A program made the position numbers and the translations under genes. A stretch of DNA of 64,000 nucleotides, taken from positions 6,200,001 through 6,264,000 of the forward strand of contig NZ_JACHJS010000001.1 of NCBI RefSeq assembly GCF_014203755.1. The letters are read 5' to 3'. This DNA comes from Saccharothrix violaceirubra (GTDB taxonomy: Bacteria; Actinomycetota; Actinomycetes; Mycobacteriales; Pseudonocardiaceae). Every line of letters begins with the position of its first letter. The first letter of the stretch is position 1. Under the pieces are notes generated by a model. It had not been told where the DNA came from. It did no database searches and worked only from the letters and a program-made list of their open reading frames with translations. This document shows positions 8,004 through 18,129 of the stretch, in pieces.

Positions 8004-8540
8004 TCAGGCGCAGGCGTCCAGCGCGGTGGTGACGTCGTCGGTCACGACCAGCCGGTCCAGCGCGTACCCGGACACGAACCCGCGCGAGCGCAACTCGTCC
8101 AACCAGTCCAGCAGTCCCCGGTAGTGCCCGTCGACGTCGAGCAGGACCACCGGTTTGTCGTGCATGTCCAGCACTCGGCCGGTCCAGATCTCGAACAGCT
8201 CCTCGCACGTCCCGATGCCGCCGGGCAGGGCCAGGAACGCGTCCCCGTGCGCCTCCATCAGGGCCTTGCGGTCCCGCATCGTGTCCACGAGCAGCAGGTC
8301 GTCGGCCTCCCTGTCGGCCCACTCCCGGTCGACCAGGGACCGCGGGATCACCCCGACGGTCCGGGCGCCCCCGTCCCGGGCGGCCTGGGCCACGCACCCC
8401 ATCATCGAGGTCCGCCCGCCACCCCAGGCCAGCGACCAACCCCGTGCGGCGATCTCCGCGCCGACCCTCGTGGCCAGGTCCAGGTACGACCGCGGCACGC
8501 CGGTGCGGGACCCGCAGTAGACGGTGACCGTCCGGCTCAT
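8004..8540 (-). CDS. LOG family protein (TIGR00730)
   Basis: A 178-residue Rossmann-like protein with the LOG nucleotide-binding motifs GGGRTSMMG and PGGIGTCEELFE. LOG enzymes hydrolyse nucleoside 5'-monophosphates to base plus ribose 5-phosphate (cytokinin activation in plants; salvage or detoxification in bacteria). The stop of the upstream LOG paralogue shares one base with this start, so the pair is translationally coupled. M. tuberculosis also carries a LOG gene beside folP2-gpgS. Confidence 0.85.
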   Translation of the reverse strand: MSRTVTVYCGSRTGVPRSYLDLATRVGAEIAARGWSLAWGGGRTSMMGCVAQAARDGGARTVGVIPRSLVDREWADREADDLLLVDTMRDRKALMEAHGDAFLALPGGIGTCEELFEIWTGRVLDMHDKPVVLLDVDGHYRGLLDWLDELRSRGFVSGYALDRLVVTDDVTTALDACA

Positions 8541-9307
8541 CAGTGCGCGTCACCCCACGCCTTGTGCGACTCGTCCACCACGCGCACCGCGTCGTCGATG
8601 TCGTCGGTCAGGTGCAGCAGCGCCAGGTCCTTCTCGCCGACCTTGCCGCTGGCCAACGCCGAGTTCTTCACCCAGTCGTACAGCCCCTGCCAGTAGGAGC
8701 GGCCGAACAGCACGACCGGGAACTTCGTCACCTTCTTGGTCTGCACCAGGGTGAGCGCCTCGAACAACTCGTCGAGCGTGCCGAACCCGCCGGGCAGGCA
8801 GATGAACGCCTGGGAGTACTTGATGAACATGGTCTTGCGCACGAAGAAATAGCGGAAGTTGACGCCCAGGTCGACCCACGGGTTGAGCCCCTGTTCGAAG
8901 GGCAATTCGATACCGAGTCCGACGGAGAATCCACCGGCCTCCGAACACCCCCTGTTGACCGCCTCCATCGCGCCGGGACCACCGCCGGTGATCACCGCGT
9001 ACCCGGCGGCGGCCAGCGCGCCGCCGAGCCCGCGGCCCAGCTCGTACTCGGGGTGGTCGCGCTGCGTCCGGGCCGACCCGAACACCGTCACCGCGCTCGG
9101 GACCTCGGCCAACGCCCCGAAACCCTCGACGAACTCGGCCTGGATGCGCAGGACCCGCCACGGGTCGGTGTGCACCCAGTCGCTCGGCCCGCGTGAATCC
9201 AGCAGGCGCTGGTCGGTGGTGGTCAGTTCCTCCCGGCGCTGCCGGCGCAGGACCACGGGACCACGCTGCTTTTCTTTGGGGTGCTCGTCAACACCGTTGT
9301 CGCTCAT
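8540..9307 (-). CDS. LOG family protein, long form
   Basis: A 255-residue protein with a ~70-residue charged N-terminal extension followed by a LOG core: VTVFGSART, GGGPGAMEAVNRG and PGGFGTLDELFE. It belongs to the longer LOG branch (the first protein is the short branch), so the two genes are paralogues of different subfamilies, not a recent tandem duplication. Possibly a nucleotide 5'-monophosphate nucleosidase. Located in an operon-like run with the short LOG gene. Confidence 0.82.
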   Translation of the reverse strand: MSDNGVDEHPKEKQRGPVVLRRQRREELTTTDQRLLDSRGPSDWVHTDPWRVLRIQAEFVEGFGALAEVPSAVTVFGSARTQRDHPEYELGRGLGGALAAAGYAVITGGGPGAMEAVNRGCSEAGGFSVGLGIELPFEQGLNPWVDLGVNFRYFFVRKTMFIKYSQAFICLPGGFGTLDELFEALTLVQTKKVTKFPVVLFGRSYWQGLYDWVKNSALASGKVGEKDLALLHLTDDIDDAVRVVDESHKAWGDAH

Positions 9308-9334
9308 TGCCGGGATTCTAGGCGCGGAACGGTC

Positions 9335-10402
9335 CTATTCGCCGCCGAGAAAGCGCGCCAACACGTCGCGGCAGTGGCGGATCTGCTCGACCGGCACGTG
9401 TTCCTGCTTCGTGTGCGCGAGCGAGGGGTCGCCCGGACCGAAGTTCACGGCCGGCAGCCCGAGCGCGGCGAACCGGGCCACGTCGGTCCACCCCAGCTTG
9501 GCGACGGGCGCGGCACCCGAGGCCGCGACCAGCTCCCGGGCTGCCGGTGCGGACAGGCCGGGCAGCGCGCCGGGCGACAGGTCCGTGACGGTCACCTCGT
9601 ACCCGGCGAACAGCTCGCGCAGGTACTTCTCGGCGTCCGCGCCCGACTTGTCCGGCGCGAACCGGTGGTTGACGGTCAGCACGGCCTCGTCCGGCACGAC
9701 GTTGCCCGCGACCCCGCCGGTGATCTTCACGGCCTGGAGGCCCTCGCGGTACGTGCAGCCGTCGATCTCCACGATCCTCGACTCGTACGCGCCCAACGTG
9801 GCCAGCGCGTCGCCCAACGCGTGGATGGCGTTGCGGCCCATCCACCCGCGCGCGGTGTGCGCCCGTTCGCCGACGGCCCGCACCTCGACCCGGATCGTGC
9901 CCTGGCAGCCGGCCTCGATCACGCCCTGCGACGCCTCGCACACGATCGCCAGGTCGCCGCGCAGCCACTCGGGCAGCTCGCGCTCGACGCGGCCCAGGCC
10001 GTTGCGCGACGCCTCGATCTCCTCGCAGTCGTAGAAGACGAACGTCAGGTCGTGCCGGGGCGCGGTGACGGTGGCGGCCACGTTGAGCATGACCGCGTCA
10101 CCGCCCTTCATGTCGACGCTGCCGCAGCCGTGCAGGATGCCGTCCGCCAGCCGGGACGGCAGGTTGTCGTTGATCGGCACGGTGTCCAGGTGGCCCGCGA
10201 GCACGACCCGTGACGGCAGGCCCAGGTTCGTCCGCGCCAACACCACGTTGCCGGTTCGCACGACCTCCAGCCCGGTCTGCTCGCGCAACGCCCGCTCGAC
10301 CAGGTCCGCGATGTGCTTCTCGTCGCCGGAGACGCTGGGCGTGTCCACGAGCGCGATGGTCAGCTCGACGGGATCGGCGGCGAGGTCCAGGGTGTCGGCC
10401 AT
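9335..10402 (-). CDS. dapE: Succinyl-diaminopimelate desuccinylase
   Basis: An M20 metallopeptidase-family enzyme that cleaves N-succinyl-LL-diaminopimelate to LL-DAP in lysine and peptidoglycan synthesis. Metal ligands are recognisable: [24 protein letters not shown], the catalytic EE in FYDCEEIEA, and the C-terminal AHTKQEHV histidine. 355 residues, standard for the actinobacterial form. The ATG at 10402 is only 25 bp from the divergent dapD start. A TAACGT -10-like hexamer (10415-10410, minus) sits at the distance expected for a leaderless mRNA. Confidence 0.92.
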   Translation of the reverse strand: MADTLDLAADPVELTIALVDTPSVSGDEKHIADLVERALREQTGLEVVRTGNVVLARTNLGLPSRVVLAGHLDTVPINDNLPSRLADGILHGCGSVDMKGGDAVMLNVAATVTAPRHDLTFVFYDCEEIEASRNGLGRVERELPEWLRGDLAIVCEASQGVIEAGCQGTIRVEVRAVGERAHTARGWMGRNAIHALGDALATLGAYESRIVEIDGCTYREGLQAVKITGGVAGNVVPDEAVLTVNHRFAPDKSGADAEKYLRELFAGYEVTVTDLSPGALPGLSAPAARELVAASGAAPVAKLGWTDVARFAALGLPAVNFGPGDPSLAHTKQEHVPVEQIRHCRDVLARFLGGE

Positions 10403-10409
10403 GGGCCGC

Positions 10410-10419
10410 ACGTTACCGT
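10410..10419. promoter_or_regulatory. Overlapping divergent -10 elements for dapE and dapD
   Basis: TAACGT on the minus strand (10415-10410) and TACCGT on the plus strand (10414-10419) both fit the actinobacterial TANNNT -10. They share two base pairs, and each lies about 8 nt before its own start codon (10402 and 10428). Leaderless transcription from two mutually exclusive promoters is inferred. Confidence 0.45.
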
Positions 10420-10427
10420 TGGTGTCC

Positions 10428-11399
10428 GTGAGCACCGAAAACACCTCCGGCGCGTACGGCGTCGGCCTCGCCACTGTCACCCCGTCGGGCACCGTGCTCG
10501 ACACCTGGTTCCCGGCTCCGGCGCTGGGTGCGACCGACGCGGGCACGGTCCGGCTGTCCGCCGCCGAGATCGCCGCGGAACTCGGCGAGGACGCCGCCAA
10601 GCTGCTCGGCGTCGACGCCGAGCGCGACGTCGAGGTCGTCGGTGTCCGGGTCGGGATCGCCGACCTGTCGACCGCGCCCGCCGACACCTACGACGTGTAC
10701 CTGCGCCTGCACCTGCTCTCGCACCGCCTGGTGCGCCCGCACGGCCAGAACCTCGACGGCGTCTTCGGCCTGCTCGCCAACGTCGTGTGGACCAACCACG
10801 GCCCGTGCGCGGTGGACGGGTTCGAGCGGACCCGGCTGCGGCTGCGGTCACGCGGTGCGGTGACCGTGTACGGCATCGACAAGTTCCCGCGCATGGTCGA
10901 CTACGTGGTGCCGACCGGCGTGCGCGTCGCAGACGCCGACCGGGTCCGGCTGGGTGCGCACCTGGCGTCCGGCACGACCGTGATGCACGAGGGGTTCGTG
11001 AACTTCAACGCGGGCACACTCGGCTCGTCCATGGTCGAGGGCCGGATCTCGGCGGGCGTCGTGGTGGGCGACGGCTCGGACGTCGGCGGCGGCGCGTCGA
11101 TCATGGGCACGCTGTCCGGCGGCGGCAAGCAGGTGATCAGCATCGGCGAGCGCGCCCTGATCGGCGCGAACGGCGGCGTCGGCATCTCGCTCGGCGACGA
11201 CACCGTGGTCGAGGCGGGCCTCTACGTCACCGCCGGCACCAAGATCACGACGCCGGACGGCGACGTGGTGAAGGGCGCGCAGCTCTCGGGCGTGTCGAAC
11301 CTGCTGTTCTTCCGCGACTCGACCACCGGCGTGGTCCGGGTGCGCCCGCGCCAGGGCACAGGCATCGAGCTGAACGCCGCCCTGCACGCGAACGACTGA
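10428..11399 (+). CDS. dapD: Tetrahydrodipicolinate N-succinyltransferase
   Basis: Transfers succinyl from succinyl-CoA to tetrahydrodipicolinate, the step that commits DAP synthesis to the succinylase branch. A 323-residue actinobacterial-type DapD: N-terminal domain beginning [10 protein letters not shown], then a left-handed beta-helix of hexapeptide repeats (about residues 165-285), then a C-terminal [17 protein letters not shown] 10428 was chosen for the leaderless promoter geometry; an in-frame GTG six nt earlier is possible. Head-to-head with dapE. Confidence 0.92.
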   Translation: MSTENTSGAYGVGLATVTPSGTVLDTWFPAPALGATDAGTVRLSAAEIAAELGEDAAKLLGVDAERDVEVVGVRVGIADLSTAPADTYDVYLRLHLLSHRLVRPHGQNLDGVFGLLANVVWTNHGPCAVDGFERTRLRLRSRGAVTVYGIDKFPRMVDYVVPTGVRVADADRVRLGAHLASGTTVMHEGFVNFNAGTLGSSMVEGRISAGVVVGDGSDVGGGASIMGTLSGGGKQVISIGERALIGANGGVGISLGDDTVVEAGLYVTAGTKITTPDGDVVKGAQLSGVSNLLFFRDSTTGVVRVRPRQGTGIELNAALHAND

Positions 11400-11406
11400 C
11401 GGACGA

Positions 11407-11435
11407 GGACCGGCGGCCACCCAGGCCGCCGGTCC
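11407..11435. terminator. Hairpin terminator after dapD
   Basis: 12-bp perfect stem GGACCGGCGGCC / GGCCGCCGGTCC with a 5-nt loop, 8 bp after the dapD stop. No U-tract, as is usual in GC-rich actinobacteria. Confidence 0.7.
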
Positions 11436-11446
11436 CGCGAGTCCTC

Positions 11447-11512
11447 CACTCAGGCACCCTGAAATACGCACTCGGACACTCTGAAATGCGCACTCAGGCA
11501 CCCGGACCACAC
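11447..11512. repeat. 22-bp imperfect tandem repeat between dapD and dapC
   Basis: Two 22-bp units (11447-11468, 11469-11490) of the form CACTC(A/G)G(G/A)CAC(C/T)CTGAAAT(A/G)CG are followed by a partial third beginning at 11491. It lies between two convergent genes beyond the dapD hairpin. The TGAAAT core is AT-richer than its surroundings. Function unknown. Confidence 0.7.
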
Positions 11513-11550
11513 GCTCGGACCCCCGCGATGTCGGCCTGACGCGACCGTTC

Positions 11551-12639
11551 TCAGCCCGCCAGCCGCTCGACCGCCGCCGCGATCCGCTCGTCGGTCGCGG
11601 TCAACGCGATCCGCACGTGCCGGCCACCGGTCGGCCCGTAGAACGTGCCCGGCGCGGCCAGGATGCCCCGGGCCGCCAGCCACGCCACGGTGTCCCACGC
11701 GTCCTCGCCCCGGGTCGCCCACAGGTAGAGCCCGGCCTCGGAGTGGTCGACCCGGAAACCGGCACCGGTCAGCGCGGGCAGCAGCACGTCCCGCCGGGCG
11801 CGGTAGCGCTCCCGCTGCACGGCCACGTGCTCGTCGTCGTCCAGTGCCGCGATCATCGCCGCCTGCACCGGCCGGGGCACGATCATGCCCGCGTGCTTGC
11901 GGGTCTGCACCAGGTCCCCGACGATCCGGCCGTCGCCCGCGACGAACGCGGCCCGGTAGCCGGCCAGGCTGGAGGACTTGCTCAGCGAGTGCACGGCCAG
12001 CAGACCCGTCAGGTCGCCGCCGCTCACGTCGTCGCGCAGCACGGACGCGGGCTCGCCCGTCCACGGCAGCGCCAGGTAGCACTCGTCCGAGGCCACCACG
12101 GCACCGACCGCACGGGCCGCCGCGACGGCCTTGGCCAGCGCGTCGGCGTCGAGCACCCGGCCGGTGGGGTTGGACGGCGAGTTCAGCCACACCAGACGCG
12201 TGCCCGGCGGCGGCGCTTCGCCGTCCTCCAGTCGCACGGTCGTCGCGCCCGCGAGCGTCGCGCCGACCTCGTAGGTCGGGTACGCCAACGCCGGGATCGC
12301 CACCACGTCGCCCGGCCCGATGCCGAGCAACGTCGGCAGCCACGCGACGAGTTCCTTGGAGCCGATCGTGGGCATCACGGCCGCCGGGTCGCAGTCCGGG
12401 GTCCCGAACCGCCTGGTCAGCGCGGCGACCACGGCGTCCCGGAGTGCGGGGGTGCCGTGCACGGTCGGGTAGCCGGGCACCTCAGCGACGCTCGCCAAAG
12501 CCCGCTGGACGATCTCCGGGACCGGGTCGACGGGTGTGCCGACGGAGAGGTCGACCACGCCACCGGGGTGCGCGCGCGCCGTGGCGGCGTGGTCGGTCAG
12601 GCTGTCCCAGGGGAAATCCGGGAGGGTCCGCGACGTCAC
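11551..12639 (-). CDS. dapC: Succinyldiaminopimelate transaminase
   Basis: A PLP-dependent fold-type I aminotransferase (362 residues) converting N-succinyl-2-amino-6-ketopimelate to N-succinyl-LL-DAP. Motifs: [11 protein letters not shown], the substrate loop [12 protein letters not shown], the PLP aspartate region [12 protein letters not shown], and the Schiff-base lysine in [15 protein letters not shown] start overlapping the ferredoxin stop (GTGA). This fdxC-dapC order is that of M. tuberculosis Rv1177-Rv1178. It completes the dapDCE set in this segment. Confidence 0.9.
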   Translation of the reverse strand: MTSRTLPDFPWDSLTDHAATARAHPGGVVDLSVGTPVDPVPEIVQRALASVAEVPGYPTVHGTPALRDAVVAALTRRFGTPDCDPAAVMPTIGSKELVAWLPTLLGIGPGDVVAIPALAYPTYEVGATLAGATTVRLEDGEAPPPGTRLVWLNSPSNPTGRVLDADALAKAVAAARAVGAVVASDECYLALPWTGEPASVLRDDVSGGDLTGLLAVHSLSKSSSLAGYRAAFVAGDGRIVGDLVQTRKHAGMIVPRPVQAAMIAALDDDEHVAVQRERYRARRDVLLPALTGAGFRVDHSEAGLYLWATRGEDAWDTVAWLAARGILAAPGTFYGPTGGRHVRIALTATDERIAAAVERLAG

Positions 12640-12962
12640 TCGTGCGACGCCTGCGGGGGGAGCGCCTTGACGAAGGCGGGGTCGGCCGACACCTTGCCCA
12701 CCTTGGACGCGCCGCCCGGGGAGCCGAGGTCGTCGAAGAAGTCCACGTTCGCCTTCGTGTACTCCTTCCACTCGTCCGGCACGTCGTCCTCGTAGTAGAT
12801 GGCCTCAACCGGGCACACCGGCTCACAGGCACCGCAGTCGACGCACTCGTCGGGGTGGATGTAGAGCATCCGGTCGCCTTCGTAGATGCAGTCGACGGGG
12901 CACTCTTCGATGCACGCCTTGTCGAGTACGTCCACGCACGGCTGGGCGATCACATAGGTCAC
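12636..12962 (-). CDS. fdxA: 7Fe ferredoxin (FdxA/FdxC type)
   Basis: A 108-residue bacterial ferredoxin. The first cluster region has Cys9, Cys17 and Cys21 ([14 protein letters not shown]); the second has [12 protein letters not shown]. This pattern gives one 3Fe-4S and one 4Fe-4S cluster in actinobacterial 7Fe ferredoxins. The C-terminal tail is long and conserved ([18 protein letters not shown]). It carries electrons to oxidoreductases, including cytochromes P450. Coupled to dapC by a GTGA overlap; the association is positional rather than biochemical. Confidence 0.93.
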   Translation of the reverse strand: MTYVIAQPCVDVLDKACIEECPVDCIYEGDRMLYIHPDECVDCGACEPVCPVEAIYYEDDVPDEWKEYTKANVDFFDDLGSPGGASKVGKVSADPAFVKALPPQASHE

Positions 12963-13109
12963 TGCGCTCTCCTGCTCTGGTCATGGTCCACACCGCGCAA
13001 GCCGGAGAGTACGCGGCCGGCTCGATTGTCCAACGCCCAGGTTCGCCTTATCTGCTGCGTGCGGCACGTCACAGGGGCTCCGGACGGCGTCCCGGGCGAC
13101 GATCCCGGC

Positions 13110-13931
13110 ATGGACGAATTCACCGAAATGGAGGAACTCTGCGCCGACGCGTGGCCCGCGCCGGTGGAGCTGCGGCTGGGTTCGTGGCGGTTGCGCGCGG
13201 CGGACGGCTTCACCGGCCGGGCCAACAGCGCGTTGACGCTGGGCGACCCGGGCCGGCCGGTGGACGAGGCGCTCGCCGAGGTCATCGCGTTCGCGACCGC
13301 ACACGGCATCCGGCCGGCCGCGCACGTGGTGGTCGGGTCGGCGCACGAGGCGGCGATCGCCGGGGCGGGGTGGCGCGTCGACGAGGATCACCCCGGCGGG
13401 GCCGAGTCGGCGGTGCTGACGGCGTCGCCACGCACCTTCGCCACCCCGAAGACCCCGAACGCGGCGGTGTACCCGCATCCGCCGACGGCGTGGTGGGCGT
13501 TGACCGCCGACGCGGAACCCACGGCGGCGCAACGGTTCGTGCTCGGCGGTGGGCGGACCGCGGACCACAAAGCGACTCCCGACCGTCCGCCCGGCACCGG
13601 CCGCGGGCCCGCCTCCCACCGGGCGTGCGAGGTCGGCTTCGGCGTCGTCCGGCGCGACGACACCGTCGTGGCGGCGGCACGTGCGGCGGTGGTCGGCGAC
13701 CTCCTCCACGTGGCACGCCTGGCGGTACGCCCCGAGGCCCGCCGCGGCGGTCTGGCCCGCTCGCTCATGGGCGCGCTCGGCGTCTGGGGTTGCGAGCGGG
13801 GCGCGACCCGGTGCGCTTTGCAGGTGGCCACCGGCAACACGGCGGCCCTCGGCCTCTACGCGGCGCTGGGGTTCACCGAGCACCACCGCTATCGCTACTG
13901 GGTGGCGGACTCCGCGGCGAACCACGCGTAG
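13110..13931 (+). CDS. GNAT family N-acetyltransferase
   Basis: A 273-residue protein whose C-terminal half is a GNAT fold: GFGVVRRDDTVVAAARAAVV, the acetyl-CoA pyrophosphate-binding PEARRGGLARSLMGAL, and NTAALGLYAALGFTEHHRYRYW. The N-terminal half (MEELCADAWPAPVELRLGSW...GFTGRANSAL) is a degenerate acetyltransferase-like domain typical of tandem GNAT proteins. Substrate unknown. Divergent from fdxA; convergent with the next gene, overlapping it by 37 nt. Confidence 0.82.
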   Translation: MDEFTEMEELCADAWPAPVELRLGSWRLRAADGFTGRANSALTLGDPGRPVDEALAEVIAFATAHGIRPAAHVVVGSAHEAAIAGAGWRVDEDHPGGAESAVLTASPRTFATPKTPNAAVYPHPPTAWWALTADAEPTAAQRFVLGGGRTADHKATPDRPPGTGRGPASHRACEVGFGVVRRDDTVVAAARAAVVGDLLHVARLAVRPEARRGGLARSLMGALGVWGCERGATRCALQVATGNTAALGLYAALGFTEHHRYRYWVADSAANHA

Positions 13932-14629
13932 GCGGCCGACCGGACGCGCTTGAGGGCCGACCGCTCGCCGAAGTAGTCGCCGACCACCCCGACCACGGGC
14001 AGCATCCCGAGTGCCTGGTGGTAGAAGCGGCCCCGCGGTCGCTTGTCCAGCTCGCCCTCCAACGCCCACAGGACGCGGGCGAGCTTCCACAGCGTGCGGC
14101 CGATGCCCTTGATCGTGGACCGGCCCTTCAGGTCGGCGGTGAGGTCCTCGGTCCGCCGGTCCTCGTCCGCCTCGACCGGCGTGGGGTCGACGTCGCGGTG
14201 GAACAGCACGTGCGCGAGCAGCCGGACCCGGTCCTCGGTGGACGTGAACCCGTGCTCGCCGGCCAGCGCCGACAGCAGCAGTCCCTGGCCGGCCGTGCCG
14301 AGGGTCGACTGGAGGGGCAGCCGGTCGGCGAGCGCGCCGCCGATGCCGGGCAGCGCCGCGATCAACGAGACGACGTGCCCCACGCGGTCGAGCCAGAAGT
14401 CGTCGCGGGCGGTCACGTCGGCCTCGGCCCACGCCCGCGTGCCGGGCACGGTCACCCGCGCCAGCCGGTCCCAGACCCGCTCCAGCCGCGTGCGGTCGGC
14501 CCCTTCCTCCACCGTGCGGTCGCGCAGGCCGAGCAGGTCCACGTCGCGCAGGGTGTCGAGCAGCGGCCCGGTGGCGCGGACGAAGGGCCGCAGGGCGCGG
14601 ACGACGTCGCGATCGGTGATCGCCGGCAC
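13895..14629 (-). CDS. Conserved protein of unknown function
   Basis: A 244-residue, mostly helical protein with no family I recognise. A mildly hydrophobic stretch LIAALPGIGGALADRLPL sits near residue 95, followed by LLSALAGEHGF and a basic C-terminal region containing GRFYHQALGMLPVVGVVGDYFGERSAL. It could be peripherally membrane-bound. It begins at a GTG 1 nt after the stop of the small membrane gene, so it belongs to the mshB transcription unit; a link to mycothiol is only positional. Confidence 0.6.
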   Translation of the reverse strand: MPAITDRDVVRALRPFVRATGPLLDTLRDVDLLGLRDRTVEEGADRTRLERVWDRLARVTVPGTRAWAEADVTARDDFWLDRVGHVVSLIAALPGIGGALADRLPLQSTLGTAGQGLLLSALAGEHGFTSTEDRVRLLAHVLFHRDVDPTPVEADEDRRTEDLTADLKGRSTIKGIGRTLWKLARVLWALEGELDKRPRGRFYHQALGMLPVVGVVGDYFGERSALKRVRSAAYAWFAAESATQ

Positions 14630-14630
14630 G

Positions 14631-15020
14631 TCAGCGCTCGCGGACCTGGCGGCCCATGAAGGCGCCGACCGAGATCGCGGCGGGCAGCGCGCCGGCGCCG
14701 AACAGCAGCAGGGTGCGCAGGTCGCCGAGCAGCAGCACGTCGCCGCCCGGCCCGAACAGGCCCAGCACGATCAGCGTGCCGAGCCACACCAGCAGCGGGG
14801 ACAGCGCGCCCAGGGTGGTGGTGGCGTACCGGGCCGCCATCGTGACCAGGAACGGCGTCGTGCCGGCCGCGAGCAGGATCACCACCGGGAACGGCCAGTC
14901 GTGGAACTCGGGCAGCAGCGTGCCGTCCAGCCGCAACGGGAGGAAGAACAGCTCCAGCGTGGCGAGGACGACGGCCTGCACGTGCACGACCGCCAGGGCG
15001 AACCGGTCGCGCAGGCTCAA
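14631..15020 (-). CDS. Small integral membrane protein downstream of mshB
   Basis: 129 residues, four hydrophobic segments: about residues 7-22, 37-52, 60-78 and 90-115. The likely start is TTG at 15020, overlapping the mshB stop (TTGA); a GTG a few codons in is the alternative. A small membrane protein follows mshB in mycobacteria as well (Rv1171 position), so the pairing is conserved. Function unknown. Confidence 0.68.
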   Translation of the reverse strand: MSLRDRFALAVVHVQAVVLATLELFFLPLRLDGTLLPEFHDWPFPVVILLAAGTTPFLVTMAARYATTTLGALSPLLVWLGTLIVLGLFGPGGDVLLLGDLRTLLLFGAGALPAAISVGAFMGRQVRER

Positions 15021-15856
15021 TCCAGGCCCCCGAACAGGTCGGTCTCCGCGCCCTCGGCACGACCCCTGGCCAGCACGTAGTGCTCGGCGCGCAGGACGGG
15101 CTGGGCGATCGAGTTGGACAGCGAGTACGCCGCGTCCGTGCCGTCCTGCCACACGCCGACCTGCGTCGAGTGCGCGCGCAACGCCCGCAGCTTGGCCACG
15201 ACCTGGTCCGAGATGTCGATCGTGGTGGTGATCGTGTCGTCGGGGACGGCGGGCAGCTCGCCCGGCTCGGGCAGCCGCCACGGCAGCTCGGGCAGCTCGG
15301 CCAGGCCCCGGACGCCCTCGTCCAGCGCGCCGCGCGCGGTGACCGTGTGGAACACCCGGTCGACGTCGTTGGACGCGGCGGCCGTGGTGATCTCGTGCGC
15401 CCGGACGTGGTCGGGGTGGCCGTAGCCGCCGAACGCGTCGTAGGTGACCACGACCTGGGGCTTCACCGAGGCGATGACCTCGGACAACGCCTCGACCTGG
15501 GCGTCGAACGAGCCGCGCGCGAACGCGCGGGGGTGGTCGTTGGCGGCGACGCCGGCCATGCCCGAGTCGCGCCAGCGGCCGATGCCGCCGAGGAAGCGGT
15601 GGTCGGTCACGCCGAGCGCGGCGCAGGCCGAGCGCAGTTCGGCGACCCGGTACCCGCCGAGCTGGTCGGCGGCGTCGGCGGCGAGTTCGCGCAGCGCGGG
15701 CGGGATGATCTCGCCTTCCTCGCCCAGCGTGCACGTGACGACGGTGACGTGGACCCCGGTGGCCGCGTAGTGGGCGATCGTGCCGCCGGTCCACAGGCTT
15801 TCGTCGTCCGGATGCGCGTGTACCAGCAGCAACCGGGGTGGTGCGGTGAGCGTCAC
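15017..15856 (-). CDS. mshB: Mycothiol deacetylase (GlcNAc-Ins deacetylase)
   Basis: A zinc-dependent LmbE/PIG-L-fold deacetylase removing acetyl from GlcNAc-inositol in mycothiol synthesis. The N-terminal AHPDDESLWTGGTIAHY supplies two metal ligands and the catalytic Asp; YGHPDHVRAHEI supplies the third ligand. 279 residues, normal for MshB. It implies the organism uses mycothiol as its major thiol. First gene of a three-gene minus-strand unit. Confidence 0.9.
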   Translation of the reverse strand: MTLTAPPRLLLVHAHPDDESLWTGGTIAHYAATGVHVTVVTCTLGEEGEIIPPALRELAADAADQLGGYRVAELRSACAALGVTDHRFLGGIGRWRDSGMAGVAANDHPRAFARGSFDAQVEALSEVIASVKPQVVVTYDAFGGYGHPDHVRAHEITTAAASNDVDRVFHTVTARGALDEGVRGLAELPELPWRLPEPGELPAVPDDTITTTIDISDQVVAKLRALRAHSTQVGVWQDGTDAAYSLSNSIAQPVLRAEHYVLARGRAEGAETDLFGGLD

Positions 15857-15916
15857 CGGATCAGCGTAGAGACCCGGTCGGGACCACCGTGGACCGGTGG
15901 CCCCGACCGACGTCGG

Positions 15917-16947
<1,031 letters not shown>

Positions 16948-16951
<4 letters not shown>

Positions 16952-18129
16952 GAGGTCGGGCTCTCCTCTTCGTACCGGCGCTGCGCGTCGGCGAGGTCCT
17001 CGACGACGGGCAAGCCCGGGTTGGCCATCGTGAGCGCGGCGGGGTTCTCGACCGTGCCGATCTCGTCGTGCGCGAACAGCCGCTGCGGGTTGGGGATCGT
17101 CGCCAGGTGGGCGGACCGGTGGCAGCGGGCGAAGTGGCCCCGCCGGTCGGTCTCCAGCAGCGCGGGCTCGGTGGTGCGGCACTCGTCGACGGCCAGCGGG
17201 CAGCGTGGCGAGAACGCGCAGCCCGCGGGCAGGTTCATCAGCGAGGGCGGCGCACCCGAGATCGGGGTGAGCCGCTTGCCCAGCATGTTGGGGTTGGGGA
17301 TCGAGCCGAGCAGGCCGACCGTGTACGGCATGCGCTGGGCCTCGAAGACCTCGTCGACCGAGCCCTGCTCGACGACCGTGCCGCCGTACATGACCTGGAC
17401 GCGGTCGACCATGCCCGCGACCACGCCGAGGTCGTGCGTGATGATCATGATGCCCGAGCCCGTGTTGTCCCGGATGCGCAGCAGCGTGTCCAGGATCTGG
17501 GCCTGCACGGTCACGTCGAGGGCCGTGGTCGGCTCGTCGGCGATGACCACGTCCGGGTCGTTGATGATCGACATGGCGATCATCACGCGCTGCCGCATGC
17601 CGCCGGAGAACTCGTGCGGGTACTGGGCCGCGCGCCGGTCCGGCTGCGGGATGCCGACGAGTTCCAGGGCCTCGACCGCCTTCGCCCACGCGGCCTTCTT
17701 GGACACGTCGTGGTGCGCCCGGTACGCCTCGGAGAGCTGCCAGCCCACCGTGTAGACCGGGTTCAGCGAGGTCATCGGGTCCTGGAAGATCATCGCGACG
17801 CTGTTGCCGCGGATCGGCTGCATCCGCTTGTAGTCCAGGCCCACGAGTTCGCGGTCCTTGAACTTGATCGAGCCGCCGATCCGGGCGGTCTTGGGCAGCA
17901 GACCCATGATCGCCATCGAGGACACCGACTTGCCCGAGCCGGACTCGCCGACGATGCCGAGGACCTCGCCGCGGCCGAGCGTGAACGACACGTCGCGCAC
18001 GGCGTGCACGGTGCCGTCGTCGGTCGGGAAGTCCACGGACAGGTTCTCGACCGTCAGCAGCTTCTCGTCGGTCCGGTGGCGGCCGATGTCGACCGCCGCG
18101 AACGAGGTGGTCATGTCGAAGTCGTTCAC
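16948..18129 (-). CDS. oppD: Oligopeptide ABC transporter ATP-binding protein
   Basis: 393 residues. Walker [13 protein letters not shown]-loop [20 protein letters not shown], signature [13 protein letters not shown], Walker [16 protein letters not shown]-loop ITHDLG. The C-terminal [14 protein letters not shown] matches the cluster-binding OppD tail. An extended C-terminus (about 70 residues beyond it) is unusual. ATGA overlaps at both ends with oppC and oppF show a tightly coupled operon. Confidence 0.9.
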
